Source: Basidiobolus meristosporus CBS 931.73
Taxonomy: Eukaryota > Basidiobolomycota > Basidiobolomycetes > Basidiobolales > Basidiobolaceae
NCBI GenBank assembly: GCA_002104905.1
Contig: MCFE01000661.1
Coordinates: 1-49,064 of the forward strand
DNA: 49,064 nt
Reading direction: 5' to 3'
In this document: positions 32,275 to 44,271 of the stretch, one piece after another
How positions within the stretch are numbered: position 1 is the stretch's first letter
Layout: every line of letters starts with the position of its first letter
Translations under genes and position numbers: made by a program
Notes under the pieces: generated by a model
What the model was told of the DNA's origin: nothing
Database searches by the model: none
The model's input: the letters and a program-made list of their open reading frames with translations, nothing else

Positions 32275-35157
32275 TCAGAGTGTACCAGGCTTAGTTCCTA
32301 TGGAGGAGCCCATGCGGATCTGCAATGGAGTGGAGTTAGTGGGCTTGGCACATCGTTGGCGCACATTGTGATCAGACGTACCAGTGTTTCGAGCGATCGT
32401 CGAGAGTTCTCGACCAGGTCCTCATCGAACTTGATCATTCCCTTTTGGAAGAGCAAGACGATGGTGGAGCCACCGAATGCAAAATATCCAAACTCGTCCA
32501 TCCGTGAGTATTGTTGCATGGGCTCGCAGGTCAAGACGATGGATCCCACCTGTTGGAAACAAGAGCTAGCGTTAGACAATCGCCTGCGAGAGACACGCGT
32601 TGTTTCTTTACCATCATTGCACCAATGGAGACATAGGCGACCAGTCCGAATTGCTCGCTCTCGATGACTGACACGATTCTCTTGTTTTCTCCGTAAACAT
32701 CGAGCGGGCTTCGGATGGCCATTGGGTTCACAGTGAAGTATTGTCCATCAATGGGTTGGGGTGGTCGAACCCGGCCATCCACGGGGAAGTGGAATCGATG
32801 GTAGTCCTGAGGTGCTAGTCTGAAGATAGCCAGTGAGCCTCCATCAAATGCTTGGGCCAATTGTCCCTCTGCAGCGGTTTCGCCCAATAGCCGGGCGACC
32901 GAGAAATGCTCGCCTTTGATCCACAACTGAGTTGCCTCATTGATGGTAGGGAAGCATGTGCATCTGCAGTCGGCTGGCGACACGGCAACCTTGGGGTTGG
33001 GTGAGGCGAGAGTGCGGCTATCTGGCTTGATCTTACGGTAGAAGAATTCGTTGAAATTCTTGAAGGACTCGATGGGCTCCAATATCTCCTCCTCATTGAT
33101 CTGATGGAACTGTATGAATGGTCGGATGTTCCGAACGGAGGCCGGATCGTCAAACTTTCTTCCCTGCTTCAAAGAGGTGGACTTCAGCAGATGGCGAACT
33201 GTAACAGAAGTCTGTCTTAGAAAGGACCAATTTGAAAGGGTGGTTCGAATCACTTACTAGCCCTGGTGTCTACCGCGGACTTCGAGGCGATGTTCTTGTA
33301 TAGAAGTCGAATGCCAAGTCGGATGTAGACAGGGATTTTCTCCTCGATCAACTGACCAGTGGTTCTGTCCTGAACAATGATGTTGGCATTGTTGCGTCCA
33401 ACACTGTAACGCCCGTAGCCCAGTCGGTTCATCGCCCGAGTGAACCACTTGCGCTGTGCATAAGCTTCGGTAACAAAATCCCCGGTCATCAACCGGTCAA
33501 TCTGCACTGAAGGGTCCTTCATAGAGCATATCGCAACATGGGTGATAATCTCGGTATCTCCCATCCACGAGAGATCGACCTTGTGACAAAGTGGACATCT
33601 ATCAATGTAGAAGATCCTGTGTCTCGCCATTTCTATCTCACCTTCCGAATCCGAGCTTTTGGAGGAGCCACTAAGATCGCTGGTGGACCCGCTGTTTCCT
33701 TCCTTGATGTAAGTCTCCAACACTGGCAGGAATTCCTGGAACGAAAGCTCCTCTGTATCCGGGGATTTCCCGCACCCTCTGAAAAACCGGTCCACCAACT
33801 TCTCTGGGGCTATCGCCTGCAGGTATTCGAGCAACGACAAGATCTCCTTGTGGTTCATTGCGCCATTATTATCCGTGTCATACTCCTTAACCAAGGCTAG
33901 TAAGAATGCTCCCCGTAACTCTTCGGCGGCCCTGAAATTGGCACGGATGGTCATCGTAGATTTGAAAGACTCTCTCCACTTGTCCTTCGCTAGGGCCAAA
34001 GGGATGATTTGATCTCTCGTGGACATGTTGGGGTTCTCACCGCCTTGTGCTTGGAGATCCAACAGCTCCTGAACAGTTACCGTATAGCTACCAATGAAGT
34101 CATTGTTACTGAACTTGTCGTGGTCGTAGACCGAGAACTTCACAACGTGGCTGAGATATGACTGTCTGACGTGGAAATAGAGTCTCTCGTTCCATACAGG
34201 GTTAAGTGTGTGTCGAAGAAAACGGGTTTTAAATGTTTGTCTTCCGTGGGTGATCACGACAAATGGGTCCATATCAAAGGACGTGCGGGTCAAATTCTTG
34301 TCATATGGCAGATCGCTAGAGGACACAATATCTATGACTATCACACCGAGTAGTGGGTTCTTTTCATCAATCCCAAACAAGGTAGCTTCATTCCCGGAGT
34401 CACTTAGGTTACCGTCGGACAAGGCGCCAGAATCGGGTAATATTGGGCCCAACAGCTGCTCCATCGCGGCCTCCCCGGGGAATTGGTGTACTGCCAAGTG
34501 TCAAAAAGTCAACCAAGTTAGATCCTGAGAATACTGTGCTTCAAGTGACCTGTTCTTACCAAGTGGCTGATGCTCCGGCTTTCCAAGCCCCCTTGTTGGT
34601 GAAGGAGAACTTCTATTGGAGTCCGGCAGTGGAAGTCCAGATTCAAGATAGAATCTCTTGTAGACGGTTGAGGAATACTGCCCAAGTACGTCCCATATAG
34701 GTTTGTGCGCTTTAAAGATGGTTGCATCATCTAGCTCTAGAGTATAGAATCCATATTTGACCGATAGAACACCTGGATTCTCTACCTTATTTTTCTTATT
34801 TTTGCGGTCGACAAGCTGCAGGATTTCCTGCTGGCTTGAGGCCCAGAACTTGGGTTTCTCTCCAGAAACCAACATACCCGTAGATATAGTCGTCTCCCCG
34901 ATATACTCCTTTGTGATACGATCCTTGTCGTAGCAGATTAATTGCACAGACAAAGGGAAGCTCGATGCATCTACAGAAAAATCGAACTGAGCGTCCCAAC
35001 GGGGGTTCAGGTCACGGCGGATAACCTCGGTTCGTTTTTTCTGGCTCCCAAGCCGCACTATTACGAAAGGGTCTGAAGTGCCGCTCTTATCCTTGGCAGC
35101 CAGATTGCGGCCTTCATTGATTTCCACACGTAAAACAATGCAGATTTTTTCTGCCAT
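32275..35157 (-). CDS. PSD2: Class II phosphatidylserine decarboxylase with C2 domains and EF-hand
   Basis: Converts phosphatidylserine to phosphatidylethanolamine in endomembranes. Exons: 35157-34560, 34490-33258, 33198-32612, 32549-32382, 32319-32275; 876 aa. First C2 domain at about residues 5-110 (SGTSDPFVIVRLGSQKKRTE, LNPRWDAQFDF); second C2 at about 247-345 (DMDPFVVITHGRQTFKTRF, LNPVWNERLYF). An EF-hand follows (DTDNNGAMNHKE, about 404-415). A CPLC..HVAIC pair near 498-521 looks like a small zinc site. The decarboxylase domain has PADCRCTCFP, DYHRFHFPVDG and the self-cleavage GGST (Ser about 834) that supplies the pyruvoyl group. GGST and the C2 domains mark the PSD2 type, as opposed to mitochondrial PSD1. 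The C terminus ETLIRMGSSIG is reached through a last short exon. Confidence 0.95.
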
Positions 35158-36925
35158 GGATGCACAAGTAGAGGGTTGAAGAATGGAAGCACAACTGGTA
35201 TGGAACTGGAAGCTGGAACGTAGATCAACAACTGGGTATCAAACTCTTACTGACACTAAGAATAGAGGTGGGTTAAAGCGCAATGCTCTTCAACGGGCGC
35301 GGTTCCTTATATAACCATACAATCATCATATGCAGCATGCGAAATAAATCAGGCTGAAGTGTATCACCACCAACCTAATACGGTATGATACAGAATTCGA
35401 TGTGCAGAGCTGTTGGTATAATGGAATCAATTGTCGTGTTCCGAGCATCGTTGCAACCTGCTGCTGTCCAATATATCCGGATAGCGAAATCAACCATATA
35501 GTGGCACAGCATACACAGCCATCAGTGCCAAATTTAGCACGACCTTCAATTACTAAATTCTGTGCCATCTATGACACAAGTCGGTCCTCCAGTATCAGAT
35601 TACTCACATCGATGGCAGCCAATTGACGGAGTGTTTACTAATGCCCAAGATGCTGGTGAAGGTGCCTCTCACCTTCGCTCATGTCGGCATTGGCAACGAA
35701 TTGAATCTGATATCCAGAAGCACACTTTCCTAATGCAATTGGCTCAAGGATTGATTAAATCTGCAACTGGCAACATGCGAGGCCTCTCGGACCAAGCTCT
35801 TTCCGGCATATGCCCAATGGGCTTTACTAATCCAACATGGTGATGGACCACCCCTTCATCCGCCACCAATACTGTTGGCCAAAATGATCGCGTTTCCTCG
35901 GCCAATAATGGGAACCATCCTCCGCATCCCGAGTATTTTCAGGTCGGGTAAGCCTTGAGCATCCTAACAAGGGGTCTGCATAGACTATCAATGAACAGGG
36001 CTTGGCGCTGAATCACACCACCACAATAATGCCTATATATTTCCGAAACAGGCGGTGTCCGCCTCCAGAGGGCTGATTAACAAGGGATTCGTGCCAACTG
36101 TATGACAAGTATAGGCGGAATCCAATCGATGGATACTGATTTCGATTGACTCCATGACATCCTTTCTAAGAATAAATAGCCACTCTTTGTTTACTTCACC
36201 GAGATAGCAGGTGCCTGACATTGCTCTGCTGGCGTGGCAGGGTGCGGATCGAAGGCCAGATTGCCGCGATCGACACCACACCCTCCTGGAAGCATGTCCT
36301 AGCAGTCCTTTGTCGCCCCAGTGGACATGTGTTCCTGCGAATTGGCCGTATGCTTGTTTTGTTCAGCATCGCACCCGCGGCTGGGGGCTTCTCTCTTACT
36401 CAGGAGACTGGGCCCTCGAGCACCACCAGAGCTCCTGCTGCTGAAAGTATCCACTGGGCTGCGATCCAGCCGATTACTATGCCGGCCCCGTCAGAGACCA
36501 GCGTCAAGGTTCGTAACCGTCGTTGACGATGTATGCCGAGAACGAACAATGGCCTACTGGGTGCAGTCTCACCTTCTGTGGGCTACAAATTAACTCTAGA
36601 GTTCCTTATTTTAGTGATAGATGTCCCAATTACGGCCCATTTGAGCAATAATAAACGAAGTAACGTACCTTAAATATAGATTTCTATCCTGATTCGGGGG
36701 CAAATGTTGATTGATTGGTGAGTCATTCATCTTGGTCTCTCCTGAGCCAATCTTTGCGTTCTATGTGATTTACGCATATACATCGTTGCTTACAACCACT
36801 TGCTGCCCACCTCTTTCACCACGAAACCTCTATGGAGTTGACCTGTGCCTCGTTTGACCACTTTTAATCCCCCTCTTCAACTCCCATAGCCCATCCGTAC
36901 TTCGTGATCATAGCTGGTTGCCTAG
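35158..36925. other. Intergenic between divergent PSD2 and the coiled-coil gene
   Basis: The minus strand has a TATA-like TTATATAA at 35308-35315, about 150 bases before the PSD2 start. The middle (about 35400-36600) has scattered short frames with no recognised domain. I see no RNA gene. Confidence 0.45.
35308..35315 (-). promoter_or_regulatory. TATA-like element of PSD2
   Basis: TTATATAA about 150 bases before the PSD2 start codon on the minus strand. Function is inferred from position. Confidence 0.35.
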
Positions 36926-38564
36926 ATGATCGACTTCCCTTTGGCCTCCCCGGACTCTACCGTGGATGCCCTACTGGCACTGCCAGTGGACAATCCAACC
37001 ACCCCCATTCTATCCCCCACTTCACCAAGTAAGCATAGCCATCGTGCTTCCTTGGGGAGATTCACCAAAAATGAGATCCAGAAATTACTTAGAGAAGCCT
37101 ACGCAATGATAATGGAGAAAGACAGAGGTATGGATGAAGCAGCTTGCCCACGGCAGAATAGAGTGGCAGACGACTGTGAGTTTCTAAACACGCACTAACT
37201 CCCTTCCAACAGAGTTAACCCTTGCCGCCAAACTTCGCAACCACATTATTGAAGAGAACGACATACTAAGAGAGAAGTACTCCGAGCTGGTTGAGTATGT
37301 AAAAGAGCTTAATATTTTCGATGAGCCGGTCCACGACGGCGACAGTGGAATACTACTTAACGCCGATTACGAACTATCGCCGCCCCCGCCACCACCCCGC
37401 TTGCGGTCGACCCCAAGGCGTATGAACAGTCGCTACGACGAGGAAGATGCCATCGTTTCGCTTGAGCACATGAACCAAGACCTACAGCTGAAGCTCGAAA
37501 GCGCGCTAAACGAAAACGATGATCTGCGAAAGAAAGGCGACCGCAGAATCCGCAAGCTCGAGCATGAAATTGAGCAGCTACGGCTCGAGTTGGAGCGTGC
37601 TTGCCAAACCGTCCAGGAGCTGGAGGACCAGAACCAGAGTCTGCTGTCGCGGAATCGGGAGGAGCAGCGCAGCCGACCTTCTTCTCAGCAGTCCGATAGG
37701 TCCTCCTCGCCCAAAACACAACGCCAGATCGAGCAGCAGGCCGAAGACGAAGTGATCGAGATCTTGATCACCAAAATCACCGAACTGGAGAAGCTCAACG
37801 ACAGCATCTACTCGCAGAAGTCGGACCTTGAGCAACAGCTGGAGGCCGCCATGTACCAGCTTGAAGACGCCTCCGTGCGTGTCAAAGACCTGGAAGACAC
37901 CGCCCGGGATTACAACGAGCTACAGAATGCCTTCGAGAGACAATCCATGCACGTTGCGGAGTTGTCCCAGTCGGTTGAGGACCAACGGTCCTGGATCCAA
38001 AATATTTTCGGCCAATTCTCCCCCCGCTCGGTCCCCGGGACTTTCTCGCCCACCACCAGCCCAATGGGTACTACCATCCGTAGTCCAACCCGAAGCAGCT
38101 TCCTAGGAAGCTCCGGCTATTCGCCCTCCCCCACTGTCAGAAGAAGAGGGACTTTGCTAAACGAACTAGAGTCCGAGTGGTTCATCCAAACCACCCCTAC
38201 ACATAACCTCTCCAACACCATCATGACCCCGCGAACCATTGCACATAGCGGATACATGGCCTCTACACCCATCACAGGCCGAAGCCCCCTCGGCTCATTC
38301 CAGAGCCCGCTGTCCCCCATTCCATTCAACAACGACTATCTGCGGGACGTGTTCAACAGCGACGAATCCAAGGAGCTGCTAGAGGAATCATCCGGCGATG
38401 AAAGCAACGAAGAGGAGACGCCCAGAAGAGGGCTGTTTGGCTGGGTAGGTAGATTGGTGAAGTATCTGGTCAAGACGGTGTTGAAATGGTGCCGGTTCCT
38501 ATTCTTCCTCTCCATGGCCGTCGTGATAGCGATCTATCGTGGACCAGACGGGGCGGCACTTTAA
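36926..38564 (+). CDS. Tail-anchored coiled-coil protein, possible motor adaptor
   Basis: Exons 36926-37127 and 37213-38564 give 517 aa. After a Pro/Ser-rich start come FTKNEIQKLLREAYAMIMEK and DRELTLAAKLRNHIIEENDI, a helix resembling the CC1 box of dynein adaptors such as TRAK/HAP1 (AA-x-x-G; here the Gly position is not conserved). Long heptad coiled coils occupy about residues 145-300 (for example KLEHEIEQLRLELERACQTV). A Ser/Pro-rich region with many SP sites and an acidic stretch follow. The C terminus has a basic patch and one hydrophobic segment (CRFLFFLSMAVVIAIY) with a short tail, typical of a tail-anchored protein. The family cannot be named; an organelle tether or adaptor is inferred. 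Both the coiled coil and the TM segment are directly visible. Confidence 0.85.
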
Positions 38565-40329
38565 GATGGTTCTTCGCACCTTGCTACCTGTATAGATGTA
38601 TACTAATCCTTCTCGCCGATATTTCCTCCCCTCATCGTTCTATACTAGTCCTAGATTTCATGGTCGAAATCAGATTATTGGAATCCCATATTATTATCTA
38701 ATTAAAAGTCCCTTAAATCCCAACCGTTCTTTCGCTCCCTCGCACTTCAGCTGCGGTTTGTCTGGCAACACGTGAGGTCTGAACATGGACCTCCCCCTCC
38801 TGGCCATTCCGTGGGCATCCCATGAAGATGCGAATGCAAGGGCTGGATTGTGTTGATGCCGAAGCTGCAGCCATCACCTGTGGTGAGCCATTGGCAGTAG
38901 AGAGGTGCTATCTGCATGTGGTACCAATTCTACGGGTCACCCTCCGGCTACTCCCTTGGATCTGGTAGCTAATGGATAGATTCCAATGTGGCGCCTAATG
39001 GTTACATCAAGGTTCGAGATGCAGCAAGTCCAAATGTAGAGAAGCTAGGCTGCAGATTGGTGATTGCGGTTCTCACATGGTCACTGAACCCCAATGATGG
39101 CTTCCCGACGACGTGCCATCCCAATGTTCCACGATGCACCTAGACTCTTCAACGGCCACGGTGGGGTTCCAGGTAAAATGGTGACTAAACCTTAATGCCC
39201 TTCACCGATATGTCGGAAAGACTAGCCCCTTTCCTGGAATCAAGAATGACCGCCAGGGTCTTCAGAAGCCTGCTCCGTTGTGCAGAACGGCCTTTGGCGC
39301 TGGATTCCGTTGGGGGTGGGGGAAAGGGGCTGGCTGCTTCCAAATCTGTTTGTCCCATGGAAAGCTCCGTTTTTTTCAGGTCACTGAGGTTGCCTCAACC
39401 CGATCTATAGATGAGAGTCTCCCCAGCATCAGCTATTGGATCAACCATCCGCAGGAAAAAGGAATCTCCAGCCGGTGAAACGGACCATTAGCTGTACTGG
39501 ATAGATGTGCGAGTGACCTGGATGATTGGCATTGATGAATCGACTGTGGTGTCACCATTGTTTCCATTCTACCCATCATACCTTGCCATTATACGGCCAT
39601 TACCTTTACAGAACCACCAATGGCCTTGCGAGCGCGTGCAGTAATTTTGGAAGCTGGGTTTGTTGCAAGTGGCCAGGATGTAGAGGCTTGACTTACCAAG
39701 ACACCAGATCACTTGTGCTCGACATGATCCCTGCATGAACAACCACACCATTATCCACAGGTAATCTCGCTCCCCAAGCCCCTATACTGAAGTGATGTGC
39801 CTTCCGACTTGAATTAGTTTGGCTGCCTCTGCAGGTCGGACGGTTTCGACCTGGGGACTCTGTGGAATCGCTTTGTCTGCAATAAGGTGGTATTTCTTAG
39901 CGGAGCAGGTGTTTTGCTGTATCCTGCTAGCAACTTTTCACTTGATCAATGGGAGTGATTGAAACCGGATCCCTTGCTACACGGCAGTAAGTCACCATAC
40001 AAATACCTGTTTGTGGTCTCAGCATATTTTGTTGGCACAGCCAATCAGCCTTTGAGCTTTCCAATTGTCAGCTTACATCTGGTGTGGTTGTAATAGGCGC
40101 ACTCCATCCATGCTCCCTGAGGGATTTCCAAGCTACACAGTCACCCATCTTATCTCATCTGTTGCGGAACAGTTGGCTGATTACTGCCATTTCTTTCTAA
40201 TTCAATGTTGCATCTAGGTTTTTCTAGTTGCCTTCCTCACCTTGACCATTTGTGTACTGCCATCCTAAATCTCTACTATGGCCAGGGATTTAGCGGTTGA
40301 ATTGGCTAATATATTCCACTGTAAAATCG
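38565..40329. other. Intergenic up to the retrotransposon block
   Basis: I see no supportable gene. Short frames at 39195-39738 are on opposite strands and without domains. CpG content is ordinary at first and falls sharply towards 40.3 kb. Confidence 0.45.
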
Positions 40330-40660
40330 CATGTTTGGGGCTGTTTTAGCAACTTTGAGATTTTCATGTTCTGGGTACCTGATGTTTTGGTGAAAATATG
40401 CAAAGTAAATCCAAGCAAGGACTTTAGCCAGAATTCTCTAAGATTTGTAGACAATGATTTAAGTGACTAAGTTATGTGAATATTTAGGCGCAATTGTAAA
40501 ATTTGCAACATCCCTAATCAACTAAATACTCATATTAGCCAGCCCTAATTGTGAGCAACAATATTCAAATTTGTCTCTGGCTAATGGTTTTGTGAACATG
40601 TCTGCAGTAATTTAATCTGTAGAATAGTACCCTAAGATAACTAAGTTATTCTCCATGGAG
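40330..40660. repeat. Degenerate copy of the copia 3' end / LTR segment
   Basis: This segment is a diverged direct copy of about 41610-41950. Shared runs include ATGTTTGGGG/AGGTTTGGGA, TTTTGGTGAAAATAT, GTGACTAA, GAATATTTAGG and CTAATGGTTT. The second copy includes the end of copia pol (minus strand) and the start of its 3' LTR, so this is a remnant of another insertion or a duplication. Confidence 0.7.
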
Positions 40661-40799
40661 GAGAAGTGAGAAATCTAAATTGCAGAATTACTCTGTTACT
40701 TCATGAGATAGAAACTGTAGGCATATAAGCTACTGATGTAGGTGTGATAATCACCATCCTGACTAGCCTGATTGACAATTTTCAGGGCACTGTCTCTGT

Positions 40800-40930
40800 T
40801 GTAAAGGTTTTGAAGATATTAGAAGTGGCTGGCAAAACAAGTAGAAAACATAGTTTTCACCTCATGATTAATGGGATGTAAAAGTGGTATTGAGACTTTT
40901 ACATGGTCTTAGGCAAAGAATGCCTAAGAT
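40800..40930. repeat. Direct repeat of 41450-41580
   Basis: The two segments share ATATTRGAAGTG, ACAAGTAGA, TTTCACYTSATKATT, AAAGTGGTA and CTTTTACMTGGTCTT with local differences. Together with the other duplicated segment they show nested or rearranged copies of one element. Confidence 0.65.
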
Positions 40931-40970
40931 GTTAGAAGACATATACTAGTCATGTTCAGCTGCCAAGAAA

Positions 40971-41400
40971 ATGTATCTTAGGCAAAAGTCCTTGACTACA
41001 AAGATGCTGCCAGGAGTAGAAATGAAAAATCCAACTAACAGCACTACCCTGCAGGTGGATGAGATGGAATCTGTGTGTGTACCTACCACTGATGAGGATG
41101 TGATAGTAAACATCCTGAATAGCCTGACAGACAAGGTTCAGGGCCTTGTATCAGCTCTAGAGTTCAGAACTGAAGATTTGACCTTAAATTAAGCATATGG
41201 AAGGCTCCTGGATGAAGAATTAAGAAAATCAAGTGCTAATAAGAAGGAAGAGGAAAATGCCTTAATAAGTCATGATAACCAATAAAGGAGGTGTCCAAGA
41301 CCCTTTAAAAGCAATAGCAACCTGTTTTGCAGCTACTGCAAGAAGAAATGACACACATCAGACTGGTGGCTCAAAAAGTAAGATAGCCAGCAGAAAAAGC
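40971..41400 (+). pseudogene. Copia gag remnant
   Basis: The plus strand reads DEDVIVNILNSLTDKVQGLV, then ALEFRTEDLTLN, a stop (41190-41192), and in the same frame AYGRLLDEELRKSS, as in the UBN2-type gag of Ty1/copia elements. Further on NLFCSYCKKK, a stop (41349-41351) and HTSDWW resemble a CCHC zinc knuckle whose last Cys is lost. It lies opposite in orientation to the nearby copia pol, so it belongs to a different or rearranged copy. A weaker copy of its core is visible at about 40735-40795. Confidence 0.7.
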
Positions 41401-41806
41401 TTGAGTAGGGAAAGGCTGCTACAGCTGAAGATAGACTAGCCATATCTGCTGTAAGAGTCTTGGAAATATTGGAAGTGAGTTGGAGTACAAGTAGATTATG
41501 TGGCTTTCACTTGATTATTTATTGAATGCCAAAGTGGTACTTATACTTTTACCTGGTCTTGGCATAAAAAACACAAAGAATGGGTTAAGGAAGCTCCCAA
41601 GAGCATGTGTGCAAGGTTTGGGACTGTTTGGGCAACTTGGAGAATCTTCATGTTCCTGGTACCTGGTATTTTGGTGAAAATATTTTTAGTAAATTCTGAC
41701 AGAGAATCTGGTCAGTATTCTCCAGGATTTGAGGGTAATGATCCAAGTGACTAAATTTGGTGAATATTTAGGTGGAATTACAAACTTTTACAACACTCCC
41801 ACTTAG

Positions 41807-43655
41807 CTAAATGTTCATACTGACTAGTCCTAATTTTAACCTAAGATATTCAAACTTGTCTCTAGCTAATGGTTTGGTAAATATGTCTGCAATCATTTCA
41901 TCAGTGGGACAGTAAACTAAGCTAACTAAGTTATTCTCTATAGCTTCATATATGAAATGATGTCTAATATCAATGTGCTTGGTTTTAGCATGAAAAGTTG
42001 GATTTCTACCTAATTGTATACATCCTTGATTATCTTGAAACAAAGTAAGAGGTGTTTTTTGACATAGGCCTAAATCTGTAAAAAGCTTTCTTAACCACAT
42101 TGCTTTTTTTGTAGCTTCACAGGCTGCCATATACTCTGCCTCTGTGGTAGAAAGTGCTACGGTTGGTTGCTTTCTTAAATTCAATGATATTGATCCTTTA
42201 CATGAAAGAAAGGTGTATCCTGTGGTAGATCTTCTGTCTTCTAAATTTTGTCCCCGATCAGCATCAGAGTATCCCACAGGATCCTGTTCTGACTCCTTAT
42301 AAGTGTATCTTAAGCCAATATCAGCAGTTCCTTTTAGGTATCTAAAAATCCACTTAACTGCTGCAATATGATCAGATCCATAGTTTCAATTATGTTGGCT
42401 GACAACTCCCACAGAATATGAGATATCTGGACATGTTCCTAGCATGATGTACATCAGACTGTCAATCATAGATTGATAAGGAAAGTCAGGGCTTTCAGAT
42501 AGCACTAAGCTCTCTTGATTTGGCTGAGTTTTGACCAAGTTAAGGTTTGTCTCCATTGGGGTAGCTGCTAGTTTACAGTCTACCATTTTGTACTTTTTTA
42601 GTATATCTTGAATATACTTGGATTGGCTTAGGGTAATAGTCTGGGTACTTCTGTCTATGGAGAACTTGATCCCTAAGTAGTAACTGAATTCTCCTAGATT
42701 GGACATCTTGAACTCCTTATATAGGCTGGATTTTGCCTCTTCCAATGTTTCTAGGTTATTGGTGGCTATAATAAGATCATCCACATATAGAGCTAATAGA
42801 ACTGGATTTGCTCTATCTGGCTTAAAGTATATGCTATAGTCAGCATTACTCCTTTGAAACTCAAAGATTCCAAATAGAAATCAATCTTGCAATTCAAGGC
42901 TCTTGGTGATTGTTTGAGACCATATAGTGACTTTTTAAGCTTGCAGACCAAATGGGGGTTATCTTGGTCAACAAACCCATCAGGCTGGTCCATATACACG
43001 TCCTCATCAAGTTCTCCATTCAAAAATGCCGTTTTACATCCATTTCATGAATAAAAAACTTATATTTGGCTGCAATAGCCAATATTAATCTGATGGAGTT
43101 AAACTTGGCTACCGGTGCAAAGGTCTCAGTATAGTCAAGTCCTTTTGTTTCAGAGTATTCTTTGGCCACAAGTCTTGCTTTGTATCTTTCAATTATGCCA
43201 TCAGCCTTGTATTTTGTCTTGAAGACCCATCTGCATCCAATTGATTTTTGGTTGATTGGTAATTTGACTAAGTCCCAAGTTTGATTTTCCATCAGGGCCT
43301 GATATTTGTCAGTCATTGCAGATCTCCAAAACTTTGTCTGAGGGCTATTTAGGGCCTCTTCTACAGTCTGGGGCTCATCAACATGGTCTTAATAGGCATA
43401 GGCTAAGGTTGCACCCTCATTGATATAGTAATTTGGGCTATTTCTTGTCTGATTGGATCTCCAGGCATTTGATACTGGAATGATCACTTCTAGGATATTC
43501 CTGGGCACTGATTCTAGCTGAACCATGGTTGTAGAGTCCTCTGGAGTGAAAAAATTTTCATTGTTTTGCTCTGATTCAATCCTGACAATTGGTGGACTTG
43601 GTGTTGTATCCAAGAGAAAGTGTAATAAAACTCTTGAATGATTTAACTGAACCAA
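41807..43655 (-). mobile_element. Degenerate Ty1/copia retrotransposon, reverse transcriptase and RNase H
   Basis: The minus strand encodes the 3' half of a copia polyprotein. In order: a linker frame (43655-43389); reverse transcriptase start (ENQTWDLVKLPINQKSIGCR, YKARLVAKEYSETKGLDYTE); catalytic YVDDLIIA near 42790; NLGEFSYYLGIKFSIDRSTQ; and RNase H (YSDADRGQNLEDRRSTTGYT, STTEAEYMAACEA, NPTFHAKTKHIDIRHHFI). It is broken by a one-base frameshift near 43020, a second break near 42790, and an in-frame TGA at 42386-42388. Integrase is missing. After the RNase H stop comes a purine-rich run, AGTGGGAGTGT, then TGTAAAAG, the likely start of the 3' LTR at about 41797 running to lower coordinates. 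The element is not functional. Confidence 0.9.
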
Positions 43656-44271
43656 AGGGACAATTAAGTGCAGAATCTTAGAATTGTCAGAGAGTGGCGG
43701 AAATATTAGCAGAAAGATTCTGATCTAGTATTGGTCTTGGATATAGCTGGGTTGGCTATAAAGACAATGATATTTGTTTGCTAGGCAGGCTAGGCTTGGT
43801 GTTCTTTGGAGTGCAAGGTATACTAGGCTTGGATAGAAACCAGAACAGATTTGTTGGATTCTTATTTTTGCTGAGACAGAATCTTAATTTTGTTGAGACA
43901 CACACTAAACCAAAAGGTTCAGTAAACTTTATTTATACTTTTCTGATCAAGTTGAATTAGTAAGTGCCAAGGGACTGGATTGATTGAAATCAATTTGGAT
44001 GTTCATAGGTGCATAAGATAAATGAAAATTACATCATCAATCAACTGATGTCTTGGCAACTGCACAGTGGTTGGATAGATCTCAGATGACTAATCACCTG
44101 GGAAGGCTTGGCAGATAGGTTGATAACGTAATGACCATTTGAAAATAGATCAGGTGTGATAGCTAAAAATAGATTTTGAGGTGGGATAAAATAAACTGTA
44201 ACTGGGATTTGTTATGTTTGGGTTAGGGAAAATCAGTTAGGGTACTAGATTTTCAAACGGAGTAAAATTGG
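43656..44271. other. Non-coding retrotransposon-associated sequence
   Basis: CpG-poor sequence between copia and gypsy remnants, perhaps LTR material. I see no coding signal. Confidence 0.4.

Noticed and set aside
33240-33255. GGTTCGAATC resembling a tRNA B box
   Set aside because: It lies in a PSD2 intron, and no acceptor stem or A box is found at the right distance.
37357-37835. Minus-strand frames inside the coiled-coil gene
   Set aside because: These are shadows of the heptad-rich plus-strand coding sequence.
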